64,000 nt of DNA from contig BGKB01000113.1 in assembly GCA_003116975.1 (NCBI GenBank), forward strand, positions 62,001 to 126,000. Direction: 5' to 3'. The stretch comes from Aurantiochytrium sp. KH105. Taxonomy: Eukaryota; Sar; Bigyra; Thraustochytrida; Thraustochytriidae. Positions 48,516 to 57,783 of the stretch are shown here, in pieces (within the stretch, counting starts at the first letter, position 1; each line of letters begins with the position of its first letter). Made by a program: the position numbers and the translations under genes. The notes beneath the pieces are model-generated. The model had not been told where the DNA came from and searched no databases. It saw only the letters and a list, made by a program, of their open reading frames with translations.

Positions 48516-51500
48516 ATGGACGACTTCGTGACGCCTGACGTCTTTGCGGAGGCCTTTGGGAAACCTGAACAAGACGGCGATGCGGAGATTGCCGGGAACG
48601 ATGATGACACACCTGCTCGTTGGAAGCGCGTCCGTCCCTCCGAACGCGACTTCATGGAGACTTGCATCGAGGAGGTGGAGGCGATGAGTGATGAGAAGGC
48701 TCTTCAACGTTTCTGTACAAACAACGACCGCTCCTGGGTTTTCTGGTCATCGAGACGCGGGAATCAACCAGAGAAAGACCAATTCATGACCCGAGCAGTC
48801 GGCCTATGGTGGCCATGGAAGATGTTCGAGGAAATGCAAGGGCGAAGCATCGTTTGCCCCAAGTGCGAGCGAAGCATCAGTCGCGCCGAGGGCACATGGG
48901 TACCCCTTGATGAAGTTCGGGAGGTCATCTCCTTCTCCTCCACGTGGCTTCTTCTTGGACGTGAGTACCGCTGTCCTGCTGCCAATTGCAATGCCTCTTT
49001 CCGTAACACTGGCGAGAGGTTCTTGAAGCAGTGCCCGGAGTTGACCCGGCTTCGTTTCTCCATCATTTTGCGACGAAGATTGGCAATCGAACGAGCCGTG
49101 GCGCAGTTCATCCACCCACTATGGGTGACAAACGCGCAAGCTGCGTTTGATTTGCTTCTCGGGGCACACGTGCGCGAGTACGAACGCGTTCGGGAAGCAT
49201 ATCTTTTGCACTGGGTCGCAACCGCGTCACCTCGCGCCTCCAACAGCATTTCCAACCGAGCCACAGGTCCAGGCCTCTTTACCTCGTCAACGAGCAAGGA
49301 AAAAAGGATGGAACTTGAGTCTGCATCACACGGGCCACAGCATACAAAAGAAGAAGCCGAGAAGATGATCAACCTGGAGGCATGGGAAACGATTTGCTCC
49401 AAGAGAAGAGAGGAACGGAAGAAGGTGAAGGCGGTTGTTGTGTCTTGCGGAGCTGGTGAGAATGGCGAAAATGTCATCCGTCCAATACGTGCAGTCGAGA
49501 TTCTCGAGCAGTGGACGGATAACTTCATTGGCACAGCCAGCCTTGACTGGATGCAGAACAATGTCGCCTCCTTAGTTAAGAGGCATGACGCGAAAAAATC
49601 GAATGCTTCAACGAAGAAACCAAAGGGGCAACAGCCTATCAAGGTTCAACACTACAGAAACCGCATGATATCGGTTCGAAAGGCAGTGGAAACCTATTGG
49701 AAGAAGAACATGCAAGGAATGACAGTGCATGAAGTTCAAGATTTGCTTCGAGAAGGAACGTTGCGCGAGCAACGGAATGAAGCGACGATAGCTCTTGGAG
49801 AGCAAAGCAGGCAAGACAAGGAGGCGAACGAAGCGACTGACTCACGAAAACGTACGGGGAAGGCGGGGCTCCCTCCGCACTTTGGGCCCTACGCAGATCC
49901 TACCGGTTACAACGGTTTGCGGTTGAGCAGGTCGTTCATGAACGCCATTCAATTTGAGCTGTACGAGGACGAAGCACGTCCTATGCTTCGTGAGATTGTC
50001 AGTGTACCAGCGAGGGTTCTGCGTATCGATTGTACATTCAACGTTGCGAGAAAGGTGTCCGTGGAGCTCAGGAATGAGAACAAGCTCTCTGAATGCATCC
50101 AGCCATTTCGCGCTCTCCTGACCGTTGTCAATGAGCACAGCCAAGCATGCTTTTATCGAGGTCTTCGTGATGGAGAAAGTTTGGGAAGAGAGACCTATCG
50201 CGCACTTCGTTCGTTCAAAAGCATGCGCGAAACGTTTGATCCAGCGTATCGTCCATCGGTCATCTACTCGGACAAGTGTTGCTCAGAGCGGAACTCTCTC
50301 CAGAGTATCTGGAAAGGAACGCCTGTCAAGCTCGATGCGTTCCGCTGGCTGGCAAGGTGGGGACCAATTATGCAGGTGGAAAAGACGCACATTTTACGCA
50401 AACTCTTCATACGCGCGATGAGCGATGCTCTGTTCGTTCCTGATGAAAGTCTACTACGTGAGAAGACGCCAAATGGCGACTTTTGCCAGATGACGCGTGA
50501 GCTGCGAAGCGAGATACCGCGTAAAGTCCCTCAACCCTCAATTCTCAAGGAGCGCGTGCGTGCCGTGCTCATCATGTTTGTCAACTCCGACTCGCTCGCA
50601 GAGAGGCAGAACAGAATCAACTTTCTCTATCGCGTCTGCCCTTCGGATACCTCCTCAGTGCAGGAAGACTCAAGCGAAGATACTCTGCGCGCTCTGCGAG
50701 CGCAGCATCCATCGCTTGAAAACGATGGCACGAATTTGCTGCGGACGCTCGAGGAGGTCTCTACGCAACAAGCACGGAAGCTCTTTGCTTCAAAGATTTC
50801 TGTCAGAGGCAAGAGACAAACCTGGGAAAGCTTTGTGCAAACAATGATGTCTCACGTCACACAAGGTTGTTTGAGCGACCCTGAAGGCGTCTCTCTCCAT
50901 ACCGCGTGGCCCTGCGGTCGCGGATTCTTCACGGCGCGAGGAACGAACAACAATGAACGTCTTAACATGGCCTACAACACCGCGTTTGGTAACCGCTCGC
51001 TTGGCCTTGTGAGAGCAGACATGGTTCTTCTCCACACGACGGCAAGGCACAACCTTTCAAGCACAGCCAGACTTCGCGGTGAGCCAATTGACGTGTACCT
51101 GCAAGGGTCTCCTGCGCATCGATTACGTTGCAATGCTCTGGTCCAAGAGGTATTCCCAGACCATTCACTCCCTTACTCCAAGGCAGTGCTCCCTGTTGCC
51201 CTCGATGTAGGCCTCGAGCTTGGATTAAGCCTTCTTCCCGCTCTCGGGTCGCGCGCGCAAGCGGAATCGACTTCAGAGTCAACGCGGGATCTTGGCTTCT
51301 TCCAACTGCCTCGAGTTGCAGTCTCAGCACGCGCCGCATCAAGCAGCGCGCTCGAGATGATCTGGGCATCTCTCGTGTCGCTTTGTCTTCAAGACAGTAC
51401 CTTGGCGAGTATCACGGCAAATTCGATCCTCAAGTCGTCAGCCAGCGAATCCATGGCCTCTGACATACGAGGAATCTTTGGCGCCAAAGTCGCAGCGAGG

Positions 51501-53909
51501 TTTGTGCTGGAGCAGAAGCGAGCGCATAGGGAAAAGCACGGCTCAAATCCGAGTGAATCAGAGATCATCACGAGCTTTGTGAAGTTTTTGGCGACTAAGT
51601 CGGCGCGCAAGGTGATACTCGAAGTCGTCGAGGTGGACAATGACAATAACGCCGTCCAAGAGCGGAAAATTGAATCCGGGAAACCACCACAACAAGGTCG
51701 CGGTCGCCCGGCATCGAAGTTGCTACAGGTATTCATCGCCAGGCTCGGCGTCTCAATCTCAAGCGTCTCAGCTACGGGGAATTGGAAAAATATCGAAGCA
51801 CTTGATAGTGTGGCTGCATCAAATGCAACGCGACAACGGCAGGCAAGTGCGAGCGAGGCTGCACAAGAGGGTGCAGACGCAACCGACGAAGGCGCCTTCG
51901 CTCACAGCGAAGCCCCTTCGGGTGTCGCGCACGGGGACTCGGACTGTCTCCCTAACGTCCACGTGACGCTTTACGATGCAAACAATGCTGAAGGCCACGC
52001 TTGCTGGGTGGCCTTGGCTTCAAGCTTTCAAGACCTACTTCGACCCAATCGCGAGCAGGAATCAGTACCTTTATCGACTTTGCCTCTGACAAGGAGCGCG
52101 CCTGCCTCATGGGACCCTCCGGCGCAACCATCCAAGCGTCCACGTGGGGTACCACCTCTTGGAAAAGATGCTCTGACAGGCTCATTGCCCCTGCGCACCA
52201 CGCGCAAGGGCGCCGACAAACGTGAACGTGCCGAGCAAGATCTCTTTCGACTTCTCCAAGCAAGGTACGGCTTCGAGGTTGATGCGAACGCGAACTCGGA
52301 GAAGTCGTTTACGAAGATGGCGTTAATGTGGAATTCGATCGTCAACTACCCTGTCCTACTCGGAAGTGACATGTACAGATTCATTAACAAGGGGCTGCGA
52401 TACAAGAACGTATCGGAGCTACGGGATTATGCACGGTTCAAGTGCCAGCACTCTCAGATACCTTTCGACAAGAGGCGCAACCCCAAGAATGCCAGCAGCG
52501 AGCTTCTGATGAAGGATGCCATGTCAGTTGAAGCGCAAGTCCCAGAGGAACCTGTCATTTCGGCAGCCCAGCAGAAACAGCTTCAGCGCTTAAATTTCCT
52601 TCTCGCAAATCTCAATCCAGATCTTCGAGACGTCTTGCTCCAGGACATCTTTGGTCGGCATCGACACCTTGGATCCTCGGACGACATTGACTCGGGAGCG
52701 ACGGGTCTGTCTCCACTCCGTTTGCTACATAAAATGCCGCAAGTCCCCATTGGAACGATTGCGAGTATTGTGGAGGCTTCGAATCAGATAGCAGCCCGAG
52801 CCGGGCAGGAATGGCGAACCGCAGAGAAGTTGAGTTCGAGGTTGTTCTGTTCTTCTTGCAAGCGCCGGCGCTTGAAGAAAGACCACGAGGGTGTACCTTT
52901 CGGGATTAGTGGAGGTTGTACACTTGATCAGGTGATCTACACTCGGCATGCTCTTTGCAATTTCCCTCGCCGTTACTTTGAGGACTTTCCAGTTTATACG
53001 GTGAAGACGGATGGTGAGCTCTCTGCTGCCCAATCTCGCCAAGGTGAGACTTTCAAGCAGGCTTTGGCCAAGATTTGCAACATCTTCGGAGATGCTACAG
53101 ATCTAGTTTTTTCCTTAGCTCGAGCCCCATCTGCGGCTTATTCACGTTCATGCATTGACGACCCCGAGGCCCTGCGCGTTAGTCTTCTCCAAGACCTTGT
53201 TGGTGCCGGGCCCACACAATGGGTGAGCAACACGATCGTCGACGTGTTCATGAAGGTTTTGGCTGCTCGGGAGCACTACAAGCCAGACTCGATTTCGAGA
53301 AGGGCCATTTTCGTGTATGAAGGAGGCTGTCACTTCGACGAGCATGCCTGGCGGGTGACTTTGAAAAGGTGGTCCAAGTCTGGTCAAGAATTCGAGAAAA
53401 TGTTCGATGGAAGTCCGATCGATGTGACTGGCAAAGCTGAGATTGTCATCAAGCCGGTCCTACACGGAGCCCACTGGGGCCTCATTTATCTTGACCTGAA
53501 GTCGAAGGCTCTCTTCGTGTACGACCCGCGGAACGCTCTTGCGTCTCAGTCAAACTTCACCAAGAAACTGAGTGACTGCGCCATCAGCCTAAGGAAAGTC
53601 GTCCTAAAGTCAGAAGGTGAACCAGTGTTTCGTTATGGCTTTCAAGGTGTGGAAAACAATACAGACTGCGGCATTTTCGTCATGGGCGTCATCAATGCGC
53701 TTCTTACCCTTCCCGACGAAGTCGACAAGGCTCATGAGAAGGTGCAGCCGAAATCTGGCCATTCTACACTCGATAATGTCCGGAGTGGGATCGCTTTGAC
53801 ATTTGCAGACATCTTAAATGATGCCGTCAATCTAGAAGAGGCCAAAGTTGCAGAAACACGCGATGCGCTGGTCCAGTCCTTCATTCAAGATCAGCGTATT
53901 AAATCCTAG
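48516..53909 (+). CDS. DDE transposase-like protein with C-terminal Ulp1 protease, 1797 aa
   Basis: Intact single frame, probably the coding part of a DNA transposon. The N-terminal third has a zinc-ribbon-like block (C114-P-K-C117 ... C153-x4-C158) of the kind found ahead of transposase cores. The RNase H-like core has candidate acidic triad residues Asp505 (LRIDCTFN), Asp586 (IYSDKCCSERN) and Glu814 (GTNNNERLN). The C-terminus is a C48/Ulp1 SUMO-protease fold with all expected residues: His1653-Trp, Asp1670 (VYDPRN), Gln1710 and Cys1718 (NTDCGIFV). Ulp1 domains occur in several eukaryotic transposons (for example some Mutator-like and KDZ-type elements); the superfamily here is not assigned. 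The start ATG at 48516 is chosen over a GTG 57 nt upstream. Codon choice looks less GC-skewed than in neighbouring genes, and the gene interrupts the local strand alternation. Both fit an insertion. Confidence 0.85.
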   Translation: MDDFVTPDVFAEAFGKPEQDGDAEIAGNDDDTPARWKRVRPSERDFMETCIEEVEAMSDEKALQRFCTNNDRSWVFWSSRRGNQPEKDQFMTRAVGLWWPWKMFEEMQGRSIVCPKCERSISRAEGTWVPLDEVREVISFSSTWLLLGREYRCPAANCNASFRNTGERFLKQCPELTRLRFSIILRRRLAIERAVAQFIHPLWVTNAQAAFDLLLGAHVREYERVREAYLLHWVATASPRASNSISNRATGPGLFTSSTSKEKRMELESASHGPQHTKEEAEKMINLEAWETICSKRREERKKVKAVVVSCGAGENGENVIRPIRAVEILEQWTDNFIGTASLDWMQNNVASLVKRHDAKKSNASTKKPKGQQPIKVQHYRNRMISVRKAVETYWKKNMQGMTVHEVQDLLREGTLREQRNEATIALGEQSRQDKEANEATDSRKRTGKAGLPPHFGPYADPTGYNGLRLSRSFMNAIQFELYEDEARPMLREIVSVPARVLRIDCTFNVARKVSVELRNENKLSECIQPFRALLTVVNEHSQACFYRGLRDGESLGRETYRALRSFKSMRETFDPAYRPSVIYSDKCCSERNSLQSIWKGTPVKLDAFRWLARWGPIMQVEKTHILRKLFIRAMSDALFVPDESLLREKTPNGDFCQMTRELRSEIPRKVPQPSILKERVRAVLIMFVNSDSLAERQNRINFLYRVCPSDTSSVQEDSSEDTLRALRAQHPSLENDGTNLLRTLEEVSTQQARKLFASKISVRGKRQTWESFVQTMMSHVTQGCLSDPEGVSLHTAWPCGRGFFTARGTNNNERLNMAYNTAFGNRSLGLVRADMVLLHTTARHNLSSTARLRGEPIDVYLQGSPAHRLRCNALVQEVFPDHSLPYSKAVLPVALDVGLELGLSLLPALGSRAQAESTSESTRDLGFFQLPRVAVSARAASSSALEMIWASLVSLCLQDSTLASITANSILKSSASESMASDIRGIFGAKVAARFVLEQKRAHREKHGSNPSESEIITSFVKFLATKSARKVILEVVEVDNDNNAVQERKIESGKPPQQGRGRPASKLLQVFIARLGVSISSVSATGNWKNIEALDSVAASNATRQRQASASEAAQEGADATDEGAFAHSEAPSGVAHGDSDCLPNVHVTLYDANNAEGHACWVALASSFQDLLRPNREQESVPLSTLPLTRSAPASWDPPAQPSKRPRGVPPLGKDALTGSLPLRTTRKGADKRERAEQDLFRLLQARYGFEVDANANSEKSFTKMALMWNSIVNYPVLLGSDMYRFINKGLRYKNVSELRDYARFKCQHSQIPFDKRRNPKNASSELLMKDAMSVEAQVPEEPVISAAQQKQLQRLNFLLANLNPDLRDVLLQDIFGRHRHLGSSDDIDSGATGLSPLRLLHKMPQVPIGTIASIVEASNQIAARAGQEWRTAEKLSSRLFCSSCKRRRLKKDHEGVPFGISGGCTLDQVIYTRHALCNFPRRYFEDFPVYTVKTDGELSAAQSRQGETFKQALAKICNIFGDATDLVFSLARAPSAAYSRSCIDDPEALRVSLLQDLVGAGPTQWVSNTIVDVFMKVLAAREHYKPDSISRRAIFVYEGGCHFDEHAWRVTLKRWSKSGQEFEKMFDGSPIDVTGKAEIVIKPVLHGAHWGLIYLDLKSKALFVYDPRNALASQSNFTKKLSDCAISLRKVVLKSEGEPVFRYGFQGVENNTDCGIFVMGVINALLTLPDEVDKAHEKVQPKSGHSTLDNVRSGIALTFADILNDAVNLEEAKVAETRDALVQSFIQDQRIKS

Positions 53910-54211
53910 GTTTGAGACTCATTATAATGAGTCAGACTCATTACGACCCATTCATTTTAAATTCTCCTCAATGGTGACACGACACCCCGTGCTGGAGTAG
54001 GGTTTATCAAGAAAAGGTGATTGACAGTGAATGACTGGATGAAGTGAATGACAAATTCAGTTTTCGCAGGTGTTGAAGTTATGGAAAAAAAGAAGCAATG
54101 AATGAATGAATCAGTGTCTGTACGAATGACAAATTTGGTTATTGAAAGTGCTGAAGGAAAGAAGGCTTTTTGTAGCAATGGATGTGGATGTCTGTTGAAG
54201 ATATAACCCAC
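53910..54211. other. 3' flank of the transposase gene, palindrome and short repeats
   Basis: AT-rich 300 bp between convergent stop codons. It contains an 18-bp perfect palindrome (53916-53933), a second AGACTCATTA copy (53934-53943), GAAT repeats, and an imperfect duplication beginning GAATGACAAATT (54046-54078 and 54124-54156). It may include the right end of the element. Confidence 0.5.
53916..53933. repeat. 18-bp perfect palindrome GACTCATTATAATGAGTC
   Basis: Self-complementary over 18 bp, 7 bp after the transposase stop codon. It could be a transcription terminator/3' end hairpin or an element-end motif. Confidence 0.8.
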
Positions 54212-56311
54212 TCACTCTTCGAGCCCGAGGTCGCGCGCGATCATTTTGGCCGCAATGGCATGGTAACCCGCGCGATTTTCTTGAAACGTCTCAATGGCCG
54301 TGGCCCTGCCCTTGGGCCCAGCCTGAAAGAGTTCTCTGTACAGGGGGCGAACGAACTTCATGCGACCCTGCTCGAGAAGGAAGCGTACGACCATCCCAAA
54401 GCGGCGCTCGTCTCGCGCTCGAAGGCAAAGGAGGCACCAGCGGAAGAGAATTTCGCTGTTGCGCGTGGATGAAAAGTTGTACCACTCGTCGACAGCGTCG
54501 ATGAGCTCGCCCGTGATGAGATCAGCGTCCGCATTGAGAAGCTCTTCGACGAAAGCAATGAGCTGATCCGCACTCCAGTTCGAGAGGCGTTTCGAGGCCC
54601 ATGAGGGCGCGGAGCGGTTCTCGATCCAGTGGGCGGCCGCTTGAGCAACGGCGTCGATGAGAGAACTGTCGAGAGGAGGTTCCCAGTCAGGCATGCCCGT
54701 TCCGTGAACCCACTTGTCCCAGTCGATGCTGTCGAGTGTGGTGGCAGCGATCTTGTGTTCGCGAAAGTACTCTGTAAAGAAAGAGCGGAACTGTTCCCAG
54801 GAGACGGTACCATACTGGAAACGCAAGACGTAGGCCTTGAGAAACCGTTCAAAATACGTCGGCCCTCCGACGAGGGACTCCAAGTACAACAAGAAGGCAG
54901 CACCCTTCTCGTAGGGAACCATGGAAAAGGCGTCATCGGGATCCGCGTCCTCGAGAGGAACGTGAAGCTTAGTAAAGTCGTGCTCAGGTCCAAAGAGCGC
55001 AACGGAGTCCTTGAGGCGATTCCACCCTGCCCGCTGCTTGAGAGATGCCATGCCTGACCCGTAGGTTCTTTCAATGATTCTTCGCTCGATGAAGACCGTG
55101 AAACCCTCATTGAGCCAAAAGTCTTGCCAGGTCGCATTGGTGACGAGATTTCCGGACCAGCTGTGAGCGATTTCGTGCGCAATAATATTGCCGAGTGAGC
55201 GGTCACCAGCGAGGAGCGTCGGAGTGACGAAAGTAAGTGTCGGGTTCTCCATGCCACCATACGGAAAGGACGGCGGGAGCATGAGGAGATCGTATCGGCC
55301 CCAAACATAAGGTCCGCAAATGCTTTCGGCAGTTTGTAGGAATTTTTCTGTATCGACGAACTCGTATGCGCCGAGATCAACAACAGAAGGTTCCGCCCAG
55401 ACTCGCGTGCGAGGGCCAATGTCCCGGGACTCGAGATCGCCCACGGCGAGCGCCACGAGATACGCCGGAATGGGGACCTCTTGGCGAAAGCAAAAGGTTT
55501 TAAAATCTGCCGGCGCGGGGGCAGGCGGGGCGCCGGCAAAATCAGGAGTCGAGATAGCGCTCATAAGGGCGACGAGCTGCTCTGGGACAGTGATGCGAGC
55601 CTCATAGGAGCTTTTGACGGCCGGGGCGTCTTGGCAGGGAAGCATCGACCGGCAGTGGATTGCTTGGTTTTGGGTGAAAAGGTAAGGGTGAACACGACCG
55701 GCGGTTTGCTCGGGAGAAAGCCACTGGATCGCAGAGCAGGCTTCCCCAGGAGCTGTTTCGTAGGCGACCTCGACACGGACTTCCTGGCCGACCTTGCGCG
55801 AGGCCGGCGGCAGGCTCACTCGAAGCGCGGATCCGAAGGCCTTGTGCTTTTCGCCAAAAGAGTAATCTGCAACTTGTCCGCTTCGTGTATTCGAGTTGAG
55901 AATGCGTACGCCCGTCACCGTGAGCGAGGACGTGTCGAGAACGAGCTCTGAGGTTCCCTCGCGACGAATGGTGGCATGAAGCACCACGGTCCCGTGCAGG
56001 ACGCGTCGCTGGAAATCGACCTCGAGATCGAGGGCCATGTGCGTTACGGCACAGGCATCAAAGTTCGCGAACGAGGTGGGCTCACGGATGCCTTTGGCGA
56101 TGGGCACGCGCACTGGCCTCCGCACGGCCACGGTTTCCGGGTCGGTCTCACGCGTTCCCTCGTTGGCTACGGACCCCGTGCTATATTCTTTGTCAGGCAT
56201 CCTCTGGGCGCGAAGGTGGCGCTGTCGCCTTCGCAGCGCGTACAAGGTACCGGCGACGGCGACCACCGTCAGCGCCGCCGCGCCCGCGGCAACAGCCGTT
56301 GGTCCGCGCAT
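54212..56311 (-). CDS. LTA4H-like M1 zinc metallohydrolase with N-terminal membrane anchor, 699 aa
   Basis: Member of the leukotriene-A4-hydrolase/aminopeptidase B branch of M1 peptidases. It shows the GGMEN exopeptidase motif (352-356) and zinc site H379-E380-x2-H383-x18-E402. A VPYEKG motif corresponds to the catalytic Tyr region. A C-terminal helical domain ends with EQGRMKFVRPLY, carrying the Arg/Lys used for substrate carboxylate binding in LTA4H. Relative to the roughly 610-residue human enzyme it has about 50 extra N-terminal residues: a hydrophobic helix (about 5-26) followed by RRRQRHLRAQR, a likely signal anchor, so the enzyme may be membrane-tethered. Aminopeptidase activity is expected; epoxide hydrolase activity cannot be judged. 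The start is the ATG at 56311, the first residue before the hydrophobic helix. Confidence 0.92.
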   Translation of the reverse strand: MRGPTAVAAGAAALTVVAVAGTLYALRRRQRHLRAQRMPDKEYSTGSVANEGTRETDPETVAVRRPVRVPIAKGIREPTSFANFDACAVTHMALDLEVDFQRRVLHGTVVLHATIRREGTSELVLDTSSLTVTGVRILNSNTRSGQVADYSFGEKHKAFGSALRVSLPPASRKVGQEVRVEVAYETAPGEACSAIQWLSPEQTAGRVHPYLFTQNQAIHCRSMLPCQDAPAVKSSYEARITVPEQLVALMSAISTPDFAGAPPAPAPADFKTFCFRQEVPIPAYLVALAVGDLESRDIGPRTRVWAEPSVVDLGAYEFVDTEKFLQTAESICGPYVWGRYDLLMLPPSFPYGGMENPTLTFVTPTLLAGDRSLGNIIAHEIAHSWSGNLVTNATWQDFWLNEGFTVFIERRIIERTYGSGMASLKQRAGWNRLKDSVALFGPEHDFTKLHVPLEDADPDDAFSMVPYEKGAAFLLYLESLVGGPTYFERFLKAYVLRFQYGTVSWEQFRSFFTEYFREHKIAATTLDSIDWDKWVHGTGMPDWEPPLDSSLIDAVAQAAAHWIENRSAPSWASKRLSNWSADQLIAFVEELLNADADLITGELIDAVDEWYNFSSTRNSEILFRWCLLCLRARDERRFGMVVRFLLEQGRMKFVRPLYRELFQAGPKGRATAIETFQENRAGYHAIAAKMIARDLGLEE

Positions 56312-57783
56312 GGCACTGCAGGTTGAGCTTGCTTCGCTTTGTTACCAAGTTGTTTTGCTTTTGCTTTTGCTTTCGCTTTTGTCTTGTTTTGTGCGTGCGA
56401 TGTCGACGCACGTTGGCAGCGCGAACCCGATTCCGCCGACTCTCGGACTCCGCTTTGCGCGAGCGCGACAGCGACGAAGGTGCGGCGCTTCGTTTCTGAG
56501 CGGCCTCTGGTCCGAGGACAGACGAACAGATGGACAGGACCGGTTGACAGATCGACCAGCGGGCTGACTGACCGGCCGACTCGGAGATAGAAGAATGGCG
56601 CGCCGACGCTTGAAAGGGCCGAGCAGGCCGGTTGGATTTTTCCAAGCAGTGCACGGCAGTGCCAATAAAAAAATTCAAGTCACTTGTTGATGTCGTCAAC
56701 GTGGCAGGGATTTCGTAATAAAAAGGCCGATAGTACTCGAATCGATCAGCAGCAGCGAACCATGTCCTGGAGTTCTTGAATTCTTTCTCTGCAGAAAGGA
56801 GCTATGTCATTCGGTCATTTCATTCACACTGGCAAAGCAAAGCAAAGCGCAAATGCAAAGCGCAAATGCAAATGCAAATGCAAATGCAAATGCAAATGCA
56901 AATGCAAAGAGCAAATGCAAATGCAAATGCAAATGCAAATGCAAATGCAAATGCAAATGCAAATGCAAATGCAAATGCAAATGCAAATGCAAATGCAAAT
57001 GCAAATGTAAATGCAAATGTAAATGTAAATGCAAATGCAAATGTAAATGCAAATGCAAATGTAAATGCAAATGCAAATGCAAATGCAAATGCAAATGCAA
57101 ATGCAAATGCAAATGCAAATGCAAATGCAAATGCAAATGCAAATGCAAATGCAAATGCAAATGCAAATGCAAATGCAAATGCAAATGCAAATGTAAATGT
57201 AAATGTAAATGCAAATATAAATGCATGTAAAGTGGCCTTCTTCGCCTTAAAAACAAGCGTTTTCGCTAATTCATTGATTTGTCGTCGTACAGCGACGTAG
57301 ATTTTCTTGAGACGCGAGCGGATGAAGTACTTGACTTTAGAGATGGCTGCTGCATCAGCCTGGTTTCATTAAAAGCTTGTTTTTTTTTTTAATACACAGG
57401 GGATACGATACGTTCATTGACTCACTCGCTTGCATTCGTCTGCGAGACGGAGTTTATCCCAACGTAATGGCGCTGAACGGACGCGCTCCGAGAAAGTTTT
57501 CTTGCTCGAGCAAAAGGAGAGAGAGTTCGTTGGCCGTGCCGACTTTAAAAAAAAAAGAAAAAAAGAAATCCAGTCTGCAGCCTTGGTCTCTGGCCTCCCA
57601 AGATGATGTGCGAAATTGTTCGTGGTGCGGTGTTCTTGGCTTGCAAGATGGCTGGATACCTTCGTCACTGAGTGTTGGCCTATAGGAAAACATGTAGGTT
57701 CCCTTCAAGTGAGAAAGGGCATCTATCCTCGAACGCACCTAGTGCGCGAGCCGCACATGCCCAGACGAGAAAAGCAGGAGATC
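56312..57783. other. Intergenic region dominated by an ATGCAA satellite
   Basis: Between the LTA4H-like start codon and the FAD synthase stop codon. It contains GACTGACC-type repeats (near 56520-56580), the hexanucleotide satellite (56834-57228), T- and A-homopolymers (57379-57391, 57547-57568) and otherwise featureless sequence. Frames through the satellite (CKCKCK, NANANA, HLHLHL) are artefacts. Confidence 0.7.
56834..57228. repeat. (ATGCAA)n hexanucleotide satellite, about 60 units
   Basis: Nearly 400 bp of tandem AAATGC units. Two blocks (about 57003-57070 and 57190-57215) include ATGTAA variants. Each junction recreates ATGCAAAT, identical to the octamer bound by POU-domain factors in animals; relevance here is unknown. 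Confidence 0.95.

Noticed and set aside
48118-54211. Terminal inverted repeats of the putative transposon
   Set aside because: Only short chance-level matches (for example CACTTTCA near 48422 versus the complement of TGAAAGTG near 54146) were seen. Spacing of neighbouring matches is not consistent, so no element boundary is claimed.
56776-57300. Open frames over the ATGCAA satellite encoding CK, NA or HL dipeptide repeats
   Set aside because: These are automatic translations of a hexanucleotide repeat with no flanking coding sequence.
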